In this document: positions 50,201 through 60,118 of the stretch, piece after piece
Position numbering within the stretch: the first letter of the stretch is position 1
Layout of the letters: each line of letters starts with the position of its first letter
Source: F1-120-MAGs118 sp013360535
GTDB lineage: Bacteria > Planctomycetota > UBA1135 > GCA-002686595
DNA: 64,000 nt
Reading direction: 5' to 3'
Assembly (NCBI GenBank): GCA_026647215.1
Contig: JAPKHC010000019.1
Location: 62,001-126,000, forward strand
Position numbers and translations under genes: made by a program
The notes under the pieces: model-generated
Seen by the model: the letters and a program-made list of their open reading frames with translations, nothing else
What the model was told of the DNA's origin: nothing
The model's database searches: none

Positions 50201-52366
50201 CCCGATCCCGACTCCGCCGCAGCGCGCCGCCTGCCGACGCGCATGCTCGGCGGCCTGCCGATCGACCGCTTCGGCGCCTGGTTGCACGAGATGTACCTCG
50301 ACGGCGACGTCGAGTACCGCATCAACGACGTGCGCAGGGCGCGCGCGGCCGGCGTGTACCTCGACATGGTCGACGGCCACGGCTGGGTGCACGACTTCGT
50401 GCTCGACGTCGACCTGCCGATCGGCAGCCGCACGTACCAGCTCAAGGTCCGCGCGGACTGGCTGCGCAGCTCGATGGACGGTGCGCTGCGCGCGAACGGC
50501 GCGCTCGCCACGACCTGCGCGCACGACCTCCCCCACTACGTGATCAAGATCGGCGACTTCTCGGTCGACCCGCGTTACGTCACGCGCGAGCGCACCAACC
50601 GCCGCACCGGCAAGGTCGAGACGTCGGAGGAGCTCGACGGCTGGGAGCTGTCGATGGACGACAACGAGATCTCGTTCATCGGCGGCCTCGGACTGCCGCT
50701 GCCGCGCATCGCGGTTCCGACGGGACCCAACTTCGACATCGACTCCGACGCGCTCTCCGTCGGCGGCTGGCGCCTGCCGTCCTTCGGCAGCGACTCGAAG
50801 CTCGGCACGTTCATCTCGGCCAACTTCTCGGTCGACGTCGCGTGGATCGGCGAGGGCCTGTACTGGTTCCTGCGCCAGTTCGCGGGCACCGAACTCGACC
50901 TGCCCAAGCTGGAAGGCCGCACCAGCACGCACGTCGACCTGACCAGCCGCGGCATCGTCGTCGGCGTCGAGAGCGAGCTGCGCGGCGAGGATCGTTACCG
51001 CTGGCTCGTCAACCTCGACACCGTGTGGGACACCGGGCGGGACCGGGGCCTCGTGCGCGTCGATCGGTCGGAACGCGAGGACTTGCGCACGTGGCTGCAC
51101 TCGCGCGGCCGCTACACGCTCGGGCCGACGGAGTGGCTCGACGCCGTCGTCACGCTGCAGTCCGACCCCGGCGTGCAGTCGGAGTTCTTCGAGAGCAACT
51201 ACCTCGCCTTCGAGGAGCGCGAGAACTTCCTCTACTGGCGGCGCGTCGAGAACAGCGAGTTCTGGAGCGCGACGGCCGAGGCGCGCCTCGAGGACTACCG
51301 CACCGAGGTCGTCGACCAGCCTTCGGTCTCGTGGATGCTCGGTCGCGAGGAACTCGGGCACGTCGGCGGGCTCGCGCTCGTGCGCACCTCGAACTTCAGC
51401 TTCGACCACTACGCACGCTTCGTCGGCGACCCGCGCTACGAAGCGCCCTTCGTCGACGGCCTCGGCGATCGCGACGTCTCGCGCTTCGACACGGGGCACC
51501 GGCTCGAGCTGCCGTGGACGCCGGACGTCGCGGGCCTGCGCGTGACGCCGTACCTCGAGCTGCGCGGCACGGGCTGGAGCGACAACGTCGCGAACGACAG
51601 CGTGGCCGCGCGGGGCGCGCTGATCGCGGGCATCCAGGCGACGACCTCGCTGTGGCGCGTCTTCGCGAGCGGCTCGCGGCACGTGCTGATGCCCTCGATC
51701 GCGCTGCACGGCGATCTGATGAGCGAGGAGTCGGGCTTCCCGATCGTGCAGTTCGATGCGCTCGAGCGCTCGGTCAAGGGACGCTACGTCGACTTCAGCC
51801 TGCGCTCGCGCTGGGAAAGCCGCGAGCTCCTGAGCGACCTCGACCTCGAGCTCACGCAGAGCTGGGCGGACGAGGTCGGCCCCAACCTGCCCGAAGGCTG
51901 GCTGCCGCTCGCGACGCGCGCCAACTGGCTCTCGAACCTCTCCGGCATCCCGTTCGGCGTCTCCCACGACGCGCGCTACGACACCGACAGCGGCCAGACG
52001 GACTACTCGCGCACGTTCTTCGGTTTCGAGCCCTTCGACAGCCTCGACATCGAGACGGGCTACCACACCGGACGCGACCTGCTCGGGGTCAAGCTCTACG
52101 AAGCCTTCACGCTCGGCGCCCGCTACCGCTTCTCGCCCAAGTGGGAGCTCGAGGGTCGCCAGACCTTCAGCGTCGGCTTCGGACGCGATCGCCTCGGCTA
52201 CTCGGTCATGCTGCGGCGCTTCGGCCACGACTTCGTGTTCGAGATCGACAACTCCTACGTCGCCGGCGAAGGCGCGGGCAGCCTGCGCTTCAACATCACC
52301 CCGAACTTCGTCTGGCGCCGCAACGACACGAGCCAGATCGACCGCTGGCGCGCGCTGCGGCGTTAG
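47279..52366 (+). CDS. LPS transport protein, apparent LptC-LptA-LptD fusion
   Basis: A 1695-residue protein. The N-terminal membrane helix (MRKFLVFLLLALLGGGALWWF) resembles LptC. It is followed by a stretch of beta-jellyroll-like repeats (about residues 50-750, with repeated forms such as AELVCEQGTRVVGRLADGDEVTLEARGG and ADRIEFNPERLLASGFELEL), as expected of LptC/LptA/N-terminal LptD OstA domains. The last about 600 residues look like the LptD outer-membrane barrel: RENFLYWRRVENSEFWSATAEARLEDY, the tract LELRGTGWSD and a terminal FNITPNFVWRRND. If one polypeptide spans from inner to outer membrane it could be the whole periplasmic bridge. The gene is third in the Kdo operon. Confidence 0.8.
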   Translation: MRKFLVFLLLALLGGGALWWFDRRSRRAETPTPQLPKQEQPAEQPARTAPEPNRGVFTEVKDAGGKGAQVALSGPLDVWANDMSTGEPRKRSHLVAGDCATLEGGLFDLRDTTLELFVPESGAREVLARAREVRARMRVDPTPALDDQHPVTLIDTVVTYETGSRFAPVTLRVPKLESVVALERAHSEDALTISGNGIEASGRGLDVERLGEVIRLREDPRATVQLEDGSTATLSSKGALVLRGRPDLGPEHAEISLAEEAHLVLAGLEPLDLRAQSIELIGVIERRSGARFRPVSILARNEVLVTPAEGVARGETLAIEFDESGKHARGTLDGGPELDLVLRGARLVDVPIDLLREGETLTVKLDGAGPLEFSLGDARDFTFTGPARLQLPAVGAVLECDSSIRGQGVIVGGVEERELVADGNVRFRYEDSTLTTAALKLRSYVDEEGRTAAELVCEQGTRVVGRLADGDEVTLEARGGLVARRSRSGTRLPYARNVSFEVRGKRPIAGRAALVTDLDVDERSFVAEGDVEVVTAEGRGTGERFEARSELTGELSGTLERPARLETQEGWFEALFLDVEEHVIDARGAASASVKHGGLAHEIDAGWIVAQRKNPVEDDPTPADLVLDAGGDVHIVRSAPQSHLDVRAQRFHAEADEFTDAQGKLDFEPTLVIAAGDVAFEIDQSGVHREGAAGRLELRGDRSGELEPAAGGKVSLTGEIEGRPGRFDLLADRIEFNPERLLASGFELELDGVVSGLSAEASDPQARRVRVIGGLMSLDRSLLALTRGVYIGGKTRDLEPWSLDAELVLLRSKPLSGDMDERDVPAALVDIIAEGSVQVSVAPLGRARSRVLTLDHDSRRITLLGDPDSEENREATIERGGVAWRSSEFTFDLASGFLQSAAGRVLSDPSLPESWSYSYDALEPLLLEDRNALVFRQPVWRSGASLVRANWAILWVDQAEWNKLGSGSREEPLVPDPDSAAARRLPTRMLGGLPIDRFGAWLHEMYLDGDVEYRINDVRRARAAGVYLDMVDGHGWVHDFVLDVDLPIGSRTYQLKVRADWLRSSMDGALRANGALATTCAHDLPHYVIKIGDFSVDPRYVTRERTNRRTGKVETSEELDGWELSMDDNEISFIGGLGLPLPRIAVPTGPNFDIDSDALSVGGWRLPSFGSDSKLGTFISANFSVDVAWIGEGLYWFLRQFAGTELDLPKLEGRTSTHVDLTSRGIVVGVESELRGEDRYRWLVNLDTVWDTGRDRGLVRVDRSEREDLRTWLHSRGRYTLGPTEWLDAVVTLQSDPGVQSEFFESNYLAFEERENFLYWRRVENSEFWSATAEARLEDYRTEVVDQPSVSWMLGREELGHVGGLALVRTSNFSFDHYARFVGDPRYEAPFVDGLGDRDVSRFDTGHRLELPWTPDVAGLRVTPYLELRGTGWSDNVANDSVAARGALIAGIQATTSLWRVFASGSRHVLMPSIALHGDLMSEESGFPIVQFDALERSVKGRYVDFSLRSRWESRELLSDLDLELTQSWADEVGPNLPEGWLPLATRANWLSNLSGIPFGVSHDARYDTDSGQTDYSRTFFGFEPFDSLDIETGYHTGRDLLGVKLYEAFTLGARYRFSPKWELEGRQTFSVGFGRDRLGYSVMLRRFGHDFVFEIDNSYVAGEGAGSLRFNITPNFVWRRNDTSQIDRWRALRR

Positions 52367-52455
52367 CCCGCGCGCGGGCCTTGTCGCGAACTTCGCAGCC
52401 TCCGGGGCGAGCGTCGGAGCCGGAGCGGGGCCCCAGCGGCTAGAATGCCCGCGCC

Positions 52456-52932
52456 GTGGAATTCTTCGGACTGTCCCCGATCGAGCTGCTCGTGATCGTC
52501 GTGGTCGCGATCGTCATGTTCGGCCAGCGCCTGCCGCAGGTCGCGGGCGAGACGGCGGCGACGCTGCAGCGCTTCAAGCGCTCGCTCACCGACCTGCGCC
52601 GCGAGACGGGCATCGATCAGGAGATCTACAAGGCCAAGCGCGAGTTCGAGGAGGCCCAGCGGCAGGCGCGCGCTGTCGATCCGCGCATGGAGCTGTCGCG
52701 CGAGGCGGCGGCGGCGAAGGCTCAGGCGGCAGCGCTCGCGCGCGAGGCGTCGCTGCGCAGCGAGCCCGGCGGAATGACGCAGGTGAGCGCGGCGAGCGAG
52801 CTCGAGGCTACGCCGCCGTCTGGCTCGACCCCGGCGCTTCCGGGTCGTCCAGATCCGGGTTCTGCAGGAACGAGTCCGGCGGCAGGAGCGACTCCCCCGA
52901 CGGCTGATCCGGCGCATCCGGGTCAAGGTTGA
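52456..52932 (+). CDS. TatA/TatB-family Sec-independent translocase subunit
   Basis: A 158-residue protein with the N-terminal TatA/B helix (MEFFGLSPIELLVIVVVAIVMFG), the FG hinge, an amphipathic helix (RLPQVAGETAATLQRFKRSLTDLRRE) and a disordered Ala/Pro-rich tail. Glu after the first residues (FFGLSPIELL) is typical. The long tail favours a TatB-like role; no TatC gene is present in the window. A TAGAAT box at 52441-52446 lies 9 bases before the GTG start. The 3' 125 bases overlap the convergent MshEN-domain gene, one of the largest overlaps in the region. Confidence 0.87.
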   Translation: MEFFGLSPIELLVIVVVAIVMFGQRLPQVAGETAATLQRFKRSLTDLRRETGIDQEIYKAKREFEEAQRQARAVDPRMELSREAAAAKAQAAALAREASLRSEPGGMTQVSAASELEATPPSGSTPALPGRPDPGSAGTSPAAGATPPTADPAHPGQG

Positions 52933-53443
52933 ACAGCACGGCGGCATCGCCGGCGTCGAAGATCTTGTTCCAGTCGCCGCCACCTTCGGCAGCGCTCGGC
53001 GCCGCGAGGTGCTCCGCCAGCCAGCGGTTGTTGGTCTCGACGGAACCGACGACGGGCATCACCTGCAGGTCGGTGCTCAGCGCGAGCTGCGCGAGCACGT
53101 CCGCCGGAACCAGCGCCGGCATGCAGACCGTGAGCAGCCGCTTGTGGCGCGAGAGCGGAATCAGCCGGTGCGTGCGCAGGAACTCCTGATCGAGCCCCTC
53201 GAGCGAGTCCTTCGACGGCTGGTAGAGGTCGACGGGCAGGAACGGCAGGCCGAACAGGTCGCACACGACGCGCGACAGCTCCCAGTCGCCGATCAGGCCC
53301 TCGCCCACGAGCAGCTCGGGGAACGGGATCGGCCCGGACTGGCTCGACTGCAGCGCGAGCTTGAGCCGCTGGGGCTCGACGAGGCCGCGTTGGCCGAGGA
53401 TCTCGGCGAGGCTGGTGTAGTCGAGGCGATAGCTGTGCTTCAC
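52808..53443 (-). CDS. MshEN/T2SSE_N-domain protein (stand-alone)
   Basis: A 211-residue protein whose only recognisable region is an N-terminal domain of type II secretion/type IV pilus ATPases: LAEILGQRGLVEPQRLKLALQSSQ, LLVGEGLIGDWELSRVVCDLFGLPFLPVDLY, PLSRHKRLLTVCMPALVPADVLAQLAL and METNNRWLAEHL-like. In MshE the corresponding domain binds cyclic di-GMP. No ATPase domain follows. The C-terminal 70 residues are acidic and proline-rich. It starts at GTG 53443. It lies between tatA (which it overlaps) and gyrB, an unusual position. Confidence 0.75.
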   Translation of the reverse strand: MKHSYRLDYTSLAEILGQRGLVEPQRLKLALQSSQSGPIPFPELLVGEGLIGDWELSRVVCDLFGLPFLPVDLYQPSKDSLEGLDQEFLRTHRLIPLSRHKRLLTVCMPALVPADVLAQLALSTDLQVMPVVGSVETNNRWLAEHLAAPSAAEGGGDWNKIFDAGDAAVLFNLDPDAPDQPSGESLLPPDSFLQNPDLDDPEAPGSSQTAA

Positions 53444-53727
53444 GTCGGGGGGACCGGCTGGGTGCCCGCGGACTATCGGCCACCCTGCGCGAGCAGCCTG
53501 AAGGCCGGAACGCTTTTCCGCCCCCCGGATGCCCCGGTGCTCCCGAAAGCGGGACCCTCGACGGCGAGGGGCCCCCGCCGCGTCGCGTCGGGAGCCCCTT
53601 GGAAGTCGCATTGGCGGTCGCGCGTCCGGTTCAGAGACCGCGAGAGCTTCACGGTCCCGCGGTCCGACGCCGCCAGGCGAAGGTGGATCCGGCGTCCCGA
53701 GGGTTCTCCTGCGCTCGTCGGGAACTC
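53444..53727. other. intergenic region between gyrB and the MshEN protein gene
   Basis: A 284-base stretch without a supported gene. It holds several GC-rich short dyads (for example around 53555-53580, CCCTCGACGGCGAGGG) that could end the gyrB transcript, and must contain the promoter of the 53443 gene. I see no RNA gene or repeat. Confidence 0.5.
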
Positions 53728-56165
<2,438 letters not shown>

Positions 56166-56169
<4 letters not shown>

Positions 56170-56501
56170 GTGGAGCGTTCGAGTCGGAAGACGACCTTGC
56201 GGATCCGCTCGGATCCCAGCCGTCGGTTGGCCTTGAGGCGGTATTGCTCGCCCGTGAAGGAGCTGAGCTCCTGGAAGTGGGCTGCGGACTGCACCGTGAC
56301 CTCGAGCACGCCTTCGTGGAACGCCACGGGACGCGCGCGGGCCGCCAGCACGATGCCCAGCGAGTCGCGCCAGGCCTTGAAGATCGCGACGTCGCGCAGC
56401 CGTGAGCGCAGCCCGGAGTCCTGCAGGAAGCGGTTCATCGCCACCTGCATCGACGTCATGCCGCCGCGGCGGCGCTCGGTGTCTGCGCGCTTGTCGGGCA
56501 C
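56166..56501 (-). CDS. dciA: DciA-like protein (DUF721)
   Basis: A 111-residue protein carrying the DUF721 domain: MNRFLQDSGLRSRLRDVAIFKAWRDSLG near the start, then ARARPVAFHEGVLEVTVQSAAHFQELSSFTGEQYRLKANRRLG and ending ERIRKVVFRLERST. DciA is the predominant bacterial loader/operator of the replicative helicase DnaB where DnaC/DnaI are absent. The GTG at 56501 is used as start (an ATG at 56459 is an alternative). It sits between dnaN and gyrB, taking the place of recF in the classical order, and its stop overlaps the gyrB ATG (ATGA), consistent with coupled translation of these replication genes. Confidence 0.85.
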
Positions 56502-56509
56502 TAGCCCGT

Positions 56510-56672
56510 CCTTTTCATGAGACTCGTAGCGAAAACGCGGAAACGCCGGCGATGCAAGGCGCGAGGATGGTTTTTCCCGCAGGCGACCTGCAGGTCGCTG
56601 AGGACCAAAACCACCGCAGCAACGCAGCAGCGTCGAGCGGTTTCGCGTTTGCAGTAGAGGCTCATGAATAGG
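56510..56672. repeat. 163-bp imperfect palindrome between dciA and dnaN
   Basis: The left end (CCTTTTCATGAGACTCGTAG...) matches the reverse complement of the right end (CCCTATTCATGAGCCTCTAC...) with modest mismatches, and the arms meet at a perfect central dyad GCGACCTGCAGGTCGC (56583-56598). Both arms also carry related TGGTTTTT/AAAACCA elements. It fills the whole intergenic space. It could be a MITE-like insertion or a strong RNA hairpin influencing expression of gyrB/dciA relative to dnaN. Confidence 0.75.
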
Positions 56673-56677
56673 GCGGG

Positions 56678-57787
56678 CTAGGCGTCGATCGTGATCGGCA
56701 TCACGATGTAGATGTAGTTCTCGCCGAGCAGGAACTTGCCGGGCGAGGTCTTCTCGTTGAACTCGAGCTTGACGATGCCGCTCTCGCTGTTCTTGAGGCC
56801 GTCGACGACGTAGTCGGGGTTGAACGCGATCTCCGCGTCCGTGCCCTTGTACTCGACCGCCAGGTAGGCGTGCGCCTCGCCGCGGCCCGCCGAGTGGCCC
56901 GACAGCTCGAGGCGGCCGGGCGAGAGCGAGAAGCGCACCGCGCGCGCCTCGTCGCCGGTCACGTTGGCGACGAGCCGGATCTTGCGCTCGAGCAGCGAGG
57001 CGTCGGCCTCGCAGTAGTTCTTCGACTCGGCCGGGATCACCGCGGAGTAGCGCGGGAACTCGCCCTCGAGCAGGCGCGCGAAGACCTCGGCGTTGCGCGT
57101 CTTCAGGCCGACCTGCGCCTCGGTGAAGGTCAGCTTGACCTGATCGAGCGGGTCGCTCATCACGCGCGTGAAGAGCTGCGTGCCGCGCGTCGGCACGATC
57201 GAGGCCTTCTGGGGCTTGGTGCCGCTCGCGGTGTCCATCGGCGCGTGTGCGAGCGCCAGCCGCCGGCCGTCGGTCGCGACCATCTTGAGCAGCCCGTCGC
57301 CGATCTCGACCAGCACGCCGTGCATGGCGTAGCGGCCTTGCTCGCGCGCCGCCGCGAAGGCGGTCTTGTTGACGAGCGACGTGAACGTGCCGGCCTGCAG
57401 CGAGAACGCGCCGGCCTCGTCGAAGGCGGCGATGTTGGGGAACTCGTCCGCGTCGGCGGTGACGAGCTCGGCCGAGTCCTCGCCGCTCCGGATCACGCAG
57501 TTCTGCTCGCGCGTGTCGAGCTCGACCGTCTCGCCCGCGAAGTCGCGCACGAAGTCGTGCAGCACGCGCGCGGAGACGACCACCGTGCCGGCCTCGACGA
57601 CCTTGACCTGCTCGGTGATGCGGTAGCGCAACGACACGTCGAGGTCGGTGCCCACGAGCTCCAGCGACTCGCCGGAAGCGATCAGGCACACGTTGGTGAG
57701 CACAGCCTTGGGGCTCTTGCTCGGGATGACGCTGTTGGCGAGAGCGAGACCCTCGCGAAGCTTCTCGCGGGCACAGAGGACCTTCAT
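56678..57787 (-). CDS. dnaN: DNA polymerase III beta subunit (sliding clamp)
   Basis: A 369-residue, three-domain sliding clamp that tethers DNA polymerase III. The N-terminal MKVLCAREKLREGLALANSVIPSK, LTNVCLIASGESLELVGTDLDVSLRY and RYAMHGVLVEIGDGLLKMVATDGRRLA match DnaN domain boundaries. The C-terminus IMPITIDA is typical (family usually VMPMRL). The start ATG at 57787 opens directly after the oriC-like interval. Orientation and order (dnaA-dnaN-dciA-gyrB on one strand) match a conserved replication-origin cluster. Confidence 0.97.
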   Translation of the reverse strand: MKVLCAREKLREGLALANSVIPSKSPKAVLTNVCLIASGESLELVGTDLDVSLRYRITEQVKVVEAGTVVVSARVLHDFVRDFAGETVELDTREQNCVIRSGEDSAELVTADADEFPNIAAFDEAGAFSLQAGTFTSLVNKTAFAAAREQGRYAMHGVLVEIGDGLLKMVATDGRRLALAHAPMDTASGTKPQKASIVPTRGTQLFTRVMSDPLDQVKLTFTEAQVGLKTRNAEVFARLLEGEFPRYSAVIPAESKNYCEADASLLERKIRLVANVTGDEARAVRFSLSPGRLELSGHSAGRGEAHAYLAVEYKGTDAEIAFNPDYVVDGLKNSESGIVKLEFNEKTSPGKFLLGENYIYIVMPITIDA

Positions 57788-58250
57788 GGAGCGGATCTTT
57801 GGGCTGGAGGTACGGTCGCGTCGGAGGAAGGTTTTCCCCTCTCTCCATCTAGTATTGGATTCATCATCATCTTAACGAGGCGCGGGGCTGTGCAGAACCT
57901 CGGCGTGCCCTTGCCCAAGTACTTTTCCGGTCGGGACTTGGAGCGCGCCGTCCACGGGTCGCCAAGCCTTGGCAAGTGTGGACGAACCGTGGGTTGGTGG
58001 GGAGCTTCTCGACAGCCCTGCACGGGCAGAACTTGTGGAGTTCCCAAGGCCTCGATTGCTCCTCAATCCGTCCCCGTCCCGCACCCGCCAGGTCCACGGT
58101 CCTTCCAGAGCTTGCTGACAGGTTCTCCCATGCCGAACTCGAGCGGCGGAGTGCCTCGAGCGCCTGCGGAGCCCTGGAAAAAAGTCAATCGCCGCGGGAG
58201 CCAGCGAGGCTCCAGCGGCGATCGGATCGAGGAAACAGGGCACCGTTCGA
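57788..58250. other. oriC: candidate replication origin (oriC) between dnaA and dnaN
   Basis: A 463-base non-coding interval between dnaA and dnaN. It contains an AT-rich patch (57848-57876, with a TCATCATCATC run) that stands out in this GC-rich genome, and DnaA-box-like 9-mers: TGTGGACGA at 57977 and TGTGCAGAA at 57889 (each 7 of 9 to TGTGGATAA), and TGTGGAGTT at 58034 (6 of 9). No perfect box occurs. It must also hold the dnaN promoter. The call rests mainly on position, supported by the weak boxes. Confidence 0.55.
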
Positions 58251-59801
58251 CTAGCGCCGCAGCTGGCTCAACAACCCCTGGACCGAGGCACGGAACCGGT
58301 CGTCGGACTTCATCTGCTTCTCGATCTGCTCGACGGCGTACAGCACCGTGGTGTGGTCGCGGCCTCCGAAGAAGCCGCCGATCTCCTCCAGCGAGTGGCG
58401 CGTGATCGTGCGCGCGAGGTACATGCCGATCTGGCGCGGGTGCGCGATGGCCTTCGTGCGCCGGCGCGACTGCAGCTCGGTGACCTTGAGCTGGAAGTGC
58501 GACGTGATCAGCCGCAGCACGTCGTCCATCGACGGCTGGCCCTTGGGCGACGTGAAGATCTCGCGCAGCACGTGGCGCGCGAGGTCGGGCGTCACGTCGA
58601 GGTTGTTGAGGCTCGCGTAGCCGATCAGGCGGTTCACGGCGCCCTCGAGCTCGCGGATGTTCGAGTCGATGTGCTCGGCCACGAGCTGCGCCACGCTGTC
58701 GGGCAGCTCCTTCCCGCGCTCGCGGCTCTTGCGCTTGAGGATTGCCATGCGCGTCTCGTAGCAGGGCTTCTCGATCTCGGTGACGAGGCCCCATTTGAAG
58801 CGCGAAACCAGCCGATCCTGCAGCGTCGGGATCTCCTTGGGCGGCGAGTCCGAGGACAGCACGATCTGCTTCGAGGCGTTGTAGAGCGTGTTGAACGTGT
58901 GGAAGAACTCCTCCTGCGTGCGCTCCTTGTTGGCGAGCAGGTGGATGTCGTCCACGACGAGCACGTCGACGTTGCGGTACTTGTTGCGGAACTTCTGCAG
59001 GTCGCCGTTCTCGAGCGCGCTGATGAAGTGGTTGATGAACGTCTCGCAGGACAGGTACAGGATCCTCGTCTGCGGGTCGCGCTCGAGCAGCGAGTAGCAC
59101 AAGGACTGCAGGAGGTGCGTCTTGCCCAGTCCCACCGAGCCGTGCAGGAAGAACGGGTTGTAGGACTTGCCCGGCGACTCCGAGACGCCGACCGCCGCCG
59201 CGTAGGCGAAGCGGTTGCACGGGCCGACGACGAAGTTGTCGAAGCGGTAGTGCGGGTTGAGCGCGACGTCCGAGCTCCACAGCAGGCCGGACTCGGGCGC
59301 GTTGGCGCGGTTCTCGCGCGGCGTGCGCTGGCCCGTGCCCAGAGTCGCCGGCGCAGGCAGCGGCCCGGCGAGCGTCGCGCTCGACTCCTCCGGCGTGCGC
59401 GGGCGCGGTGGCGCGCTCAGTTCGGGGTCGATGTCGATCACGATCGGCCAGCTCTGGCCGAACACGGCGCGCGTCGCCTGCTCGAGCGCCAGCATGTAGT
59501 TGCTGCGCAGCCAGTCGGCGGCAAAGCCGTTCTGCACGACGAGGTGCACACCCTCGGGCCCGAAGCTCTTCAGGCCGGCGCGACGGAACCAGGTCTCGAA
59601 CTGCTCGCGGCGGATCGACTTGCGCAGCGCGGTCTGGATCTGCTCCCAGGCGCTGGCGAGGTCTCCGCCTGCGTTCGAGGGGAATCCGGAGCCGACGAAG
59701 TCGGGCTCGGGCGTTTCCCGGACGGCCTCGAGGGCAGCGTCCTCCGTCGGGAGGGACGACTGCGAGGCGCTGTCCAGGCTCGGGTCTTGGTCGGGGCGCA
59801 T
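58251..59801 (-). CDS. dnaA: chromosomal replication initiator DnaA
   Basis: About 516 residues from ATG 59801 (MRPDQDPSLD); a longer in-frame start exists at 59942. Domain I is WEQIQTALRKSIRREQFETWFRRAGLKSF. A Pro/Ala-rich linker follows. The AAA+ domain III has NPFFLHGSVGLGKTHLLQSLC (Walker A) and VLVVDDIHLLANKERTQEEFFHTFN (Walker B, DDIH), and includes SSDSPPKEI. Domain IV has FGGRDHTTVLYAVEQIE, the DNA-binding signature for DnaA boxes. It initiates replication at oriC. It lies directly upstream of the oriC-like interval in front of dnaN. Confidence 0.95.
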   Translation of the reverse strand: MRPDQDPSLDSASQSSLPTEDAALEAVRETPEPDFVGSGFPSNAGGDLASAWEQIQTALRKSIRREQFETWFRRAGLKSFGPEGVHLVVQNGFAADWLRSNYMLALEQATRAVFGQSWPIVIDIDPELSAPPRPRTPEESSATLAGPLPAPATLGTGQRTPRENRANAPESGLLWSSDVALNPHYRFDNFVVGPCNRFAYAAAVGVSESPGKSYNPFFLHGSVGLGKTHLLQSLCYSLLERDPQTRILYLSCETFINHFISALENGDLQKFRNKYRNVDVLVVDDIHLLANKERTQEEFFHTFNTLYNASKQIVLSSDSPPKEIPTLQDRLVSRFKWGLVTEIEKPCYETRMAILKRKSRERGKELPDSVAQLVAEHIDSNIRELEGAVNRLIGYASLNNLDVTPDLARHVLREIFTSPKGQPSMDDVLRLITSHFQLKVTELQSRRRTKAIAHPRQIGMYLARTITRHSLEEIGGFFGGRDHTTVLYAVEQIEKQMKSDDRFRASVQGLLSQLRR

Positions 59802-60118
59802 GGGGGTGGGAGTTCCGGGGTCGACTTCGGGAGAGTCGCCGCGTTCGAGGCTAGGGGAGCGCTCCGGGACGCCGTTGAGCCGGGGTATCAAGTTCCCACG
59901 AGAGGGTGTTTCTCGGAGATCTATCTTCCCGGTACGTCCCAAGGTCTCGGCGCTCTGTCCCGCGCACTTCCGGAGGGTGGCCGGGGTGGCGCAGGCAGGC
60001 GGCGGACGAGACGGAGGGGGGCATCGAGGGCGGAGAGGGGTTCGCGAACGCGGAGGCGCATTCGACGGCGATCCGCTGCCGCTGTCAATCTCCGCCGACC
60101 GATCTCTCTACCAACCGC
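59802..60118. other. dnaA upstream region
   Basis: A 317-base stretch between the chosen dnaA start and the cysteine desulfurase stop; it shrinks to 176 bases if dnaA begins at 59942. It should contain the dnaA promoter. I see no gene or clear dyad. A strong DnaA-box-like 9-mer, TTGTCCACA (60166-60174), lies just beyond it, inside the desulfurase coding end, and could serve in dnaA autoregulation or as an alternative origin element. Confidence 0.5.

Noticed and set aside
46571..52228. Very long minus-strand open frame beneath kdsD/kdsC/lptD-like
   Set aside because: Mirror of the plus-strand coding bias; the plus-strand proteins carry clear family motifs and the antisense product is featureless.
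57848..57876. DnaA-trio motif at the AT-rich patch
   Set aside because: The TCATCATCATC run is triplet-repeated but does not read as repeated 5'-[T/A]A[G/A]-3' on either strand.
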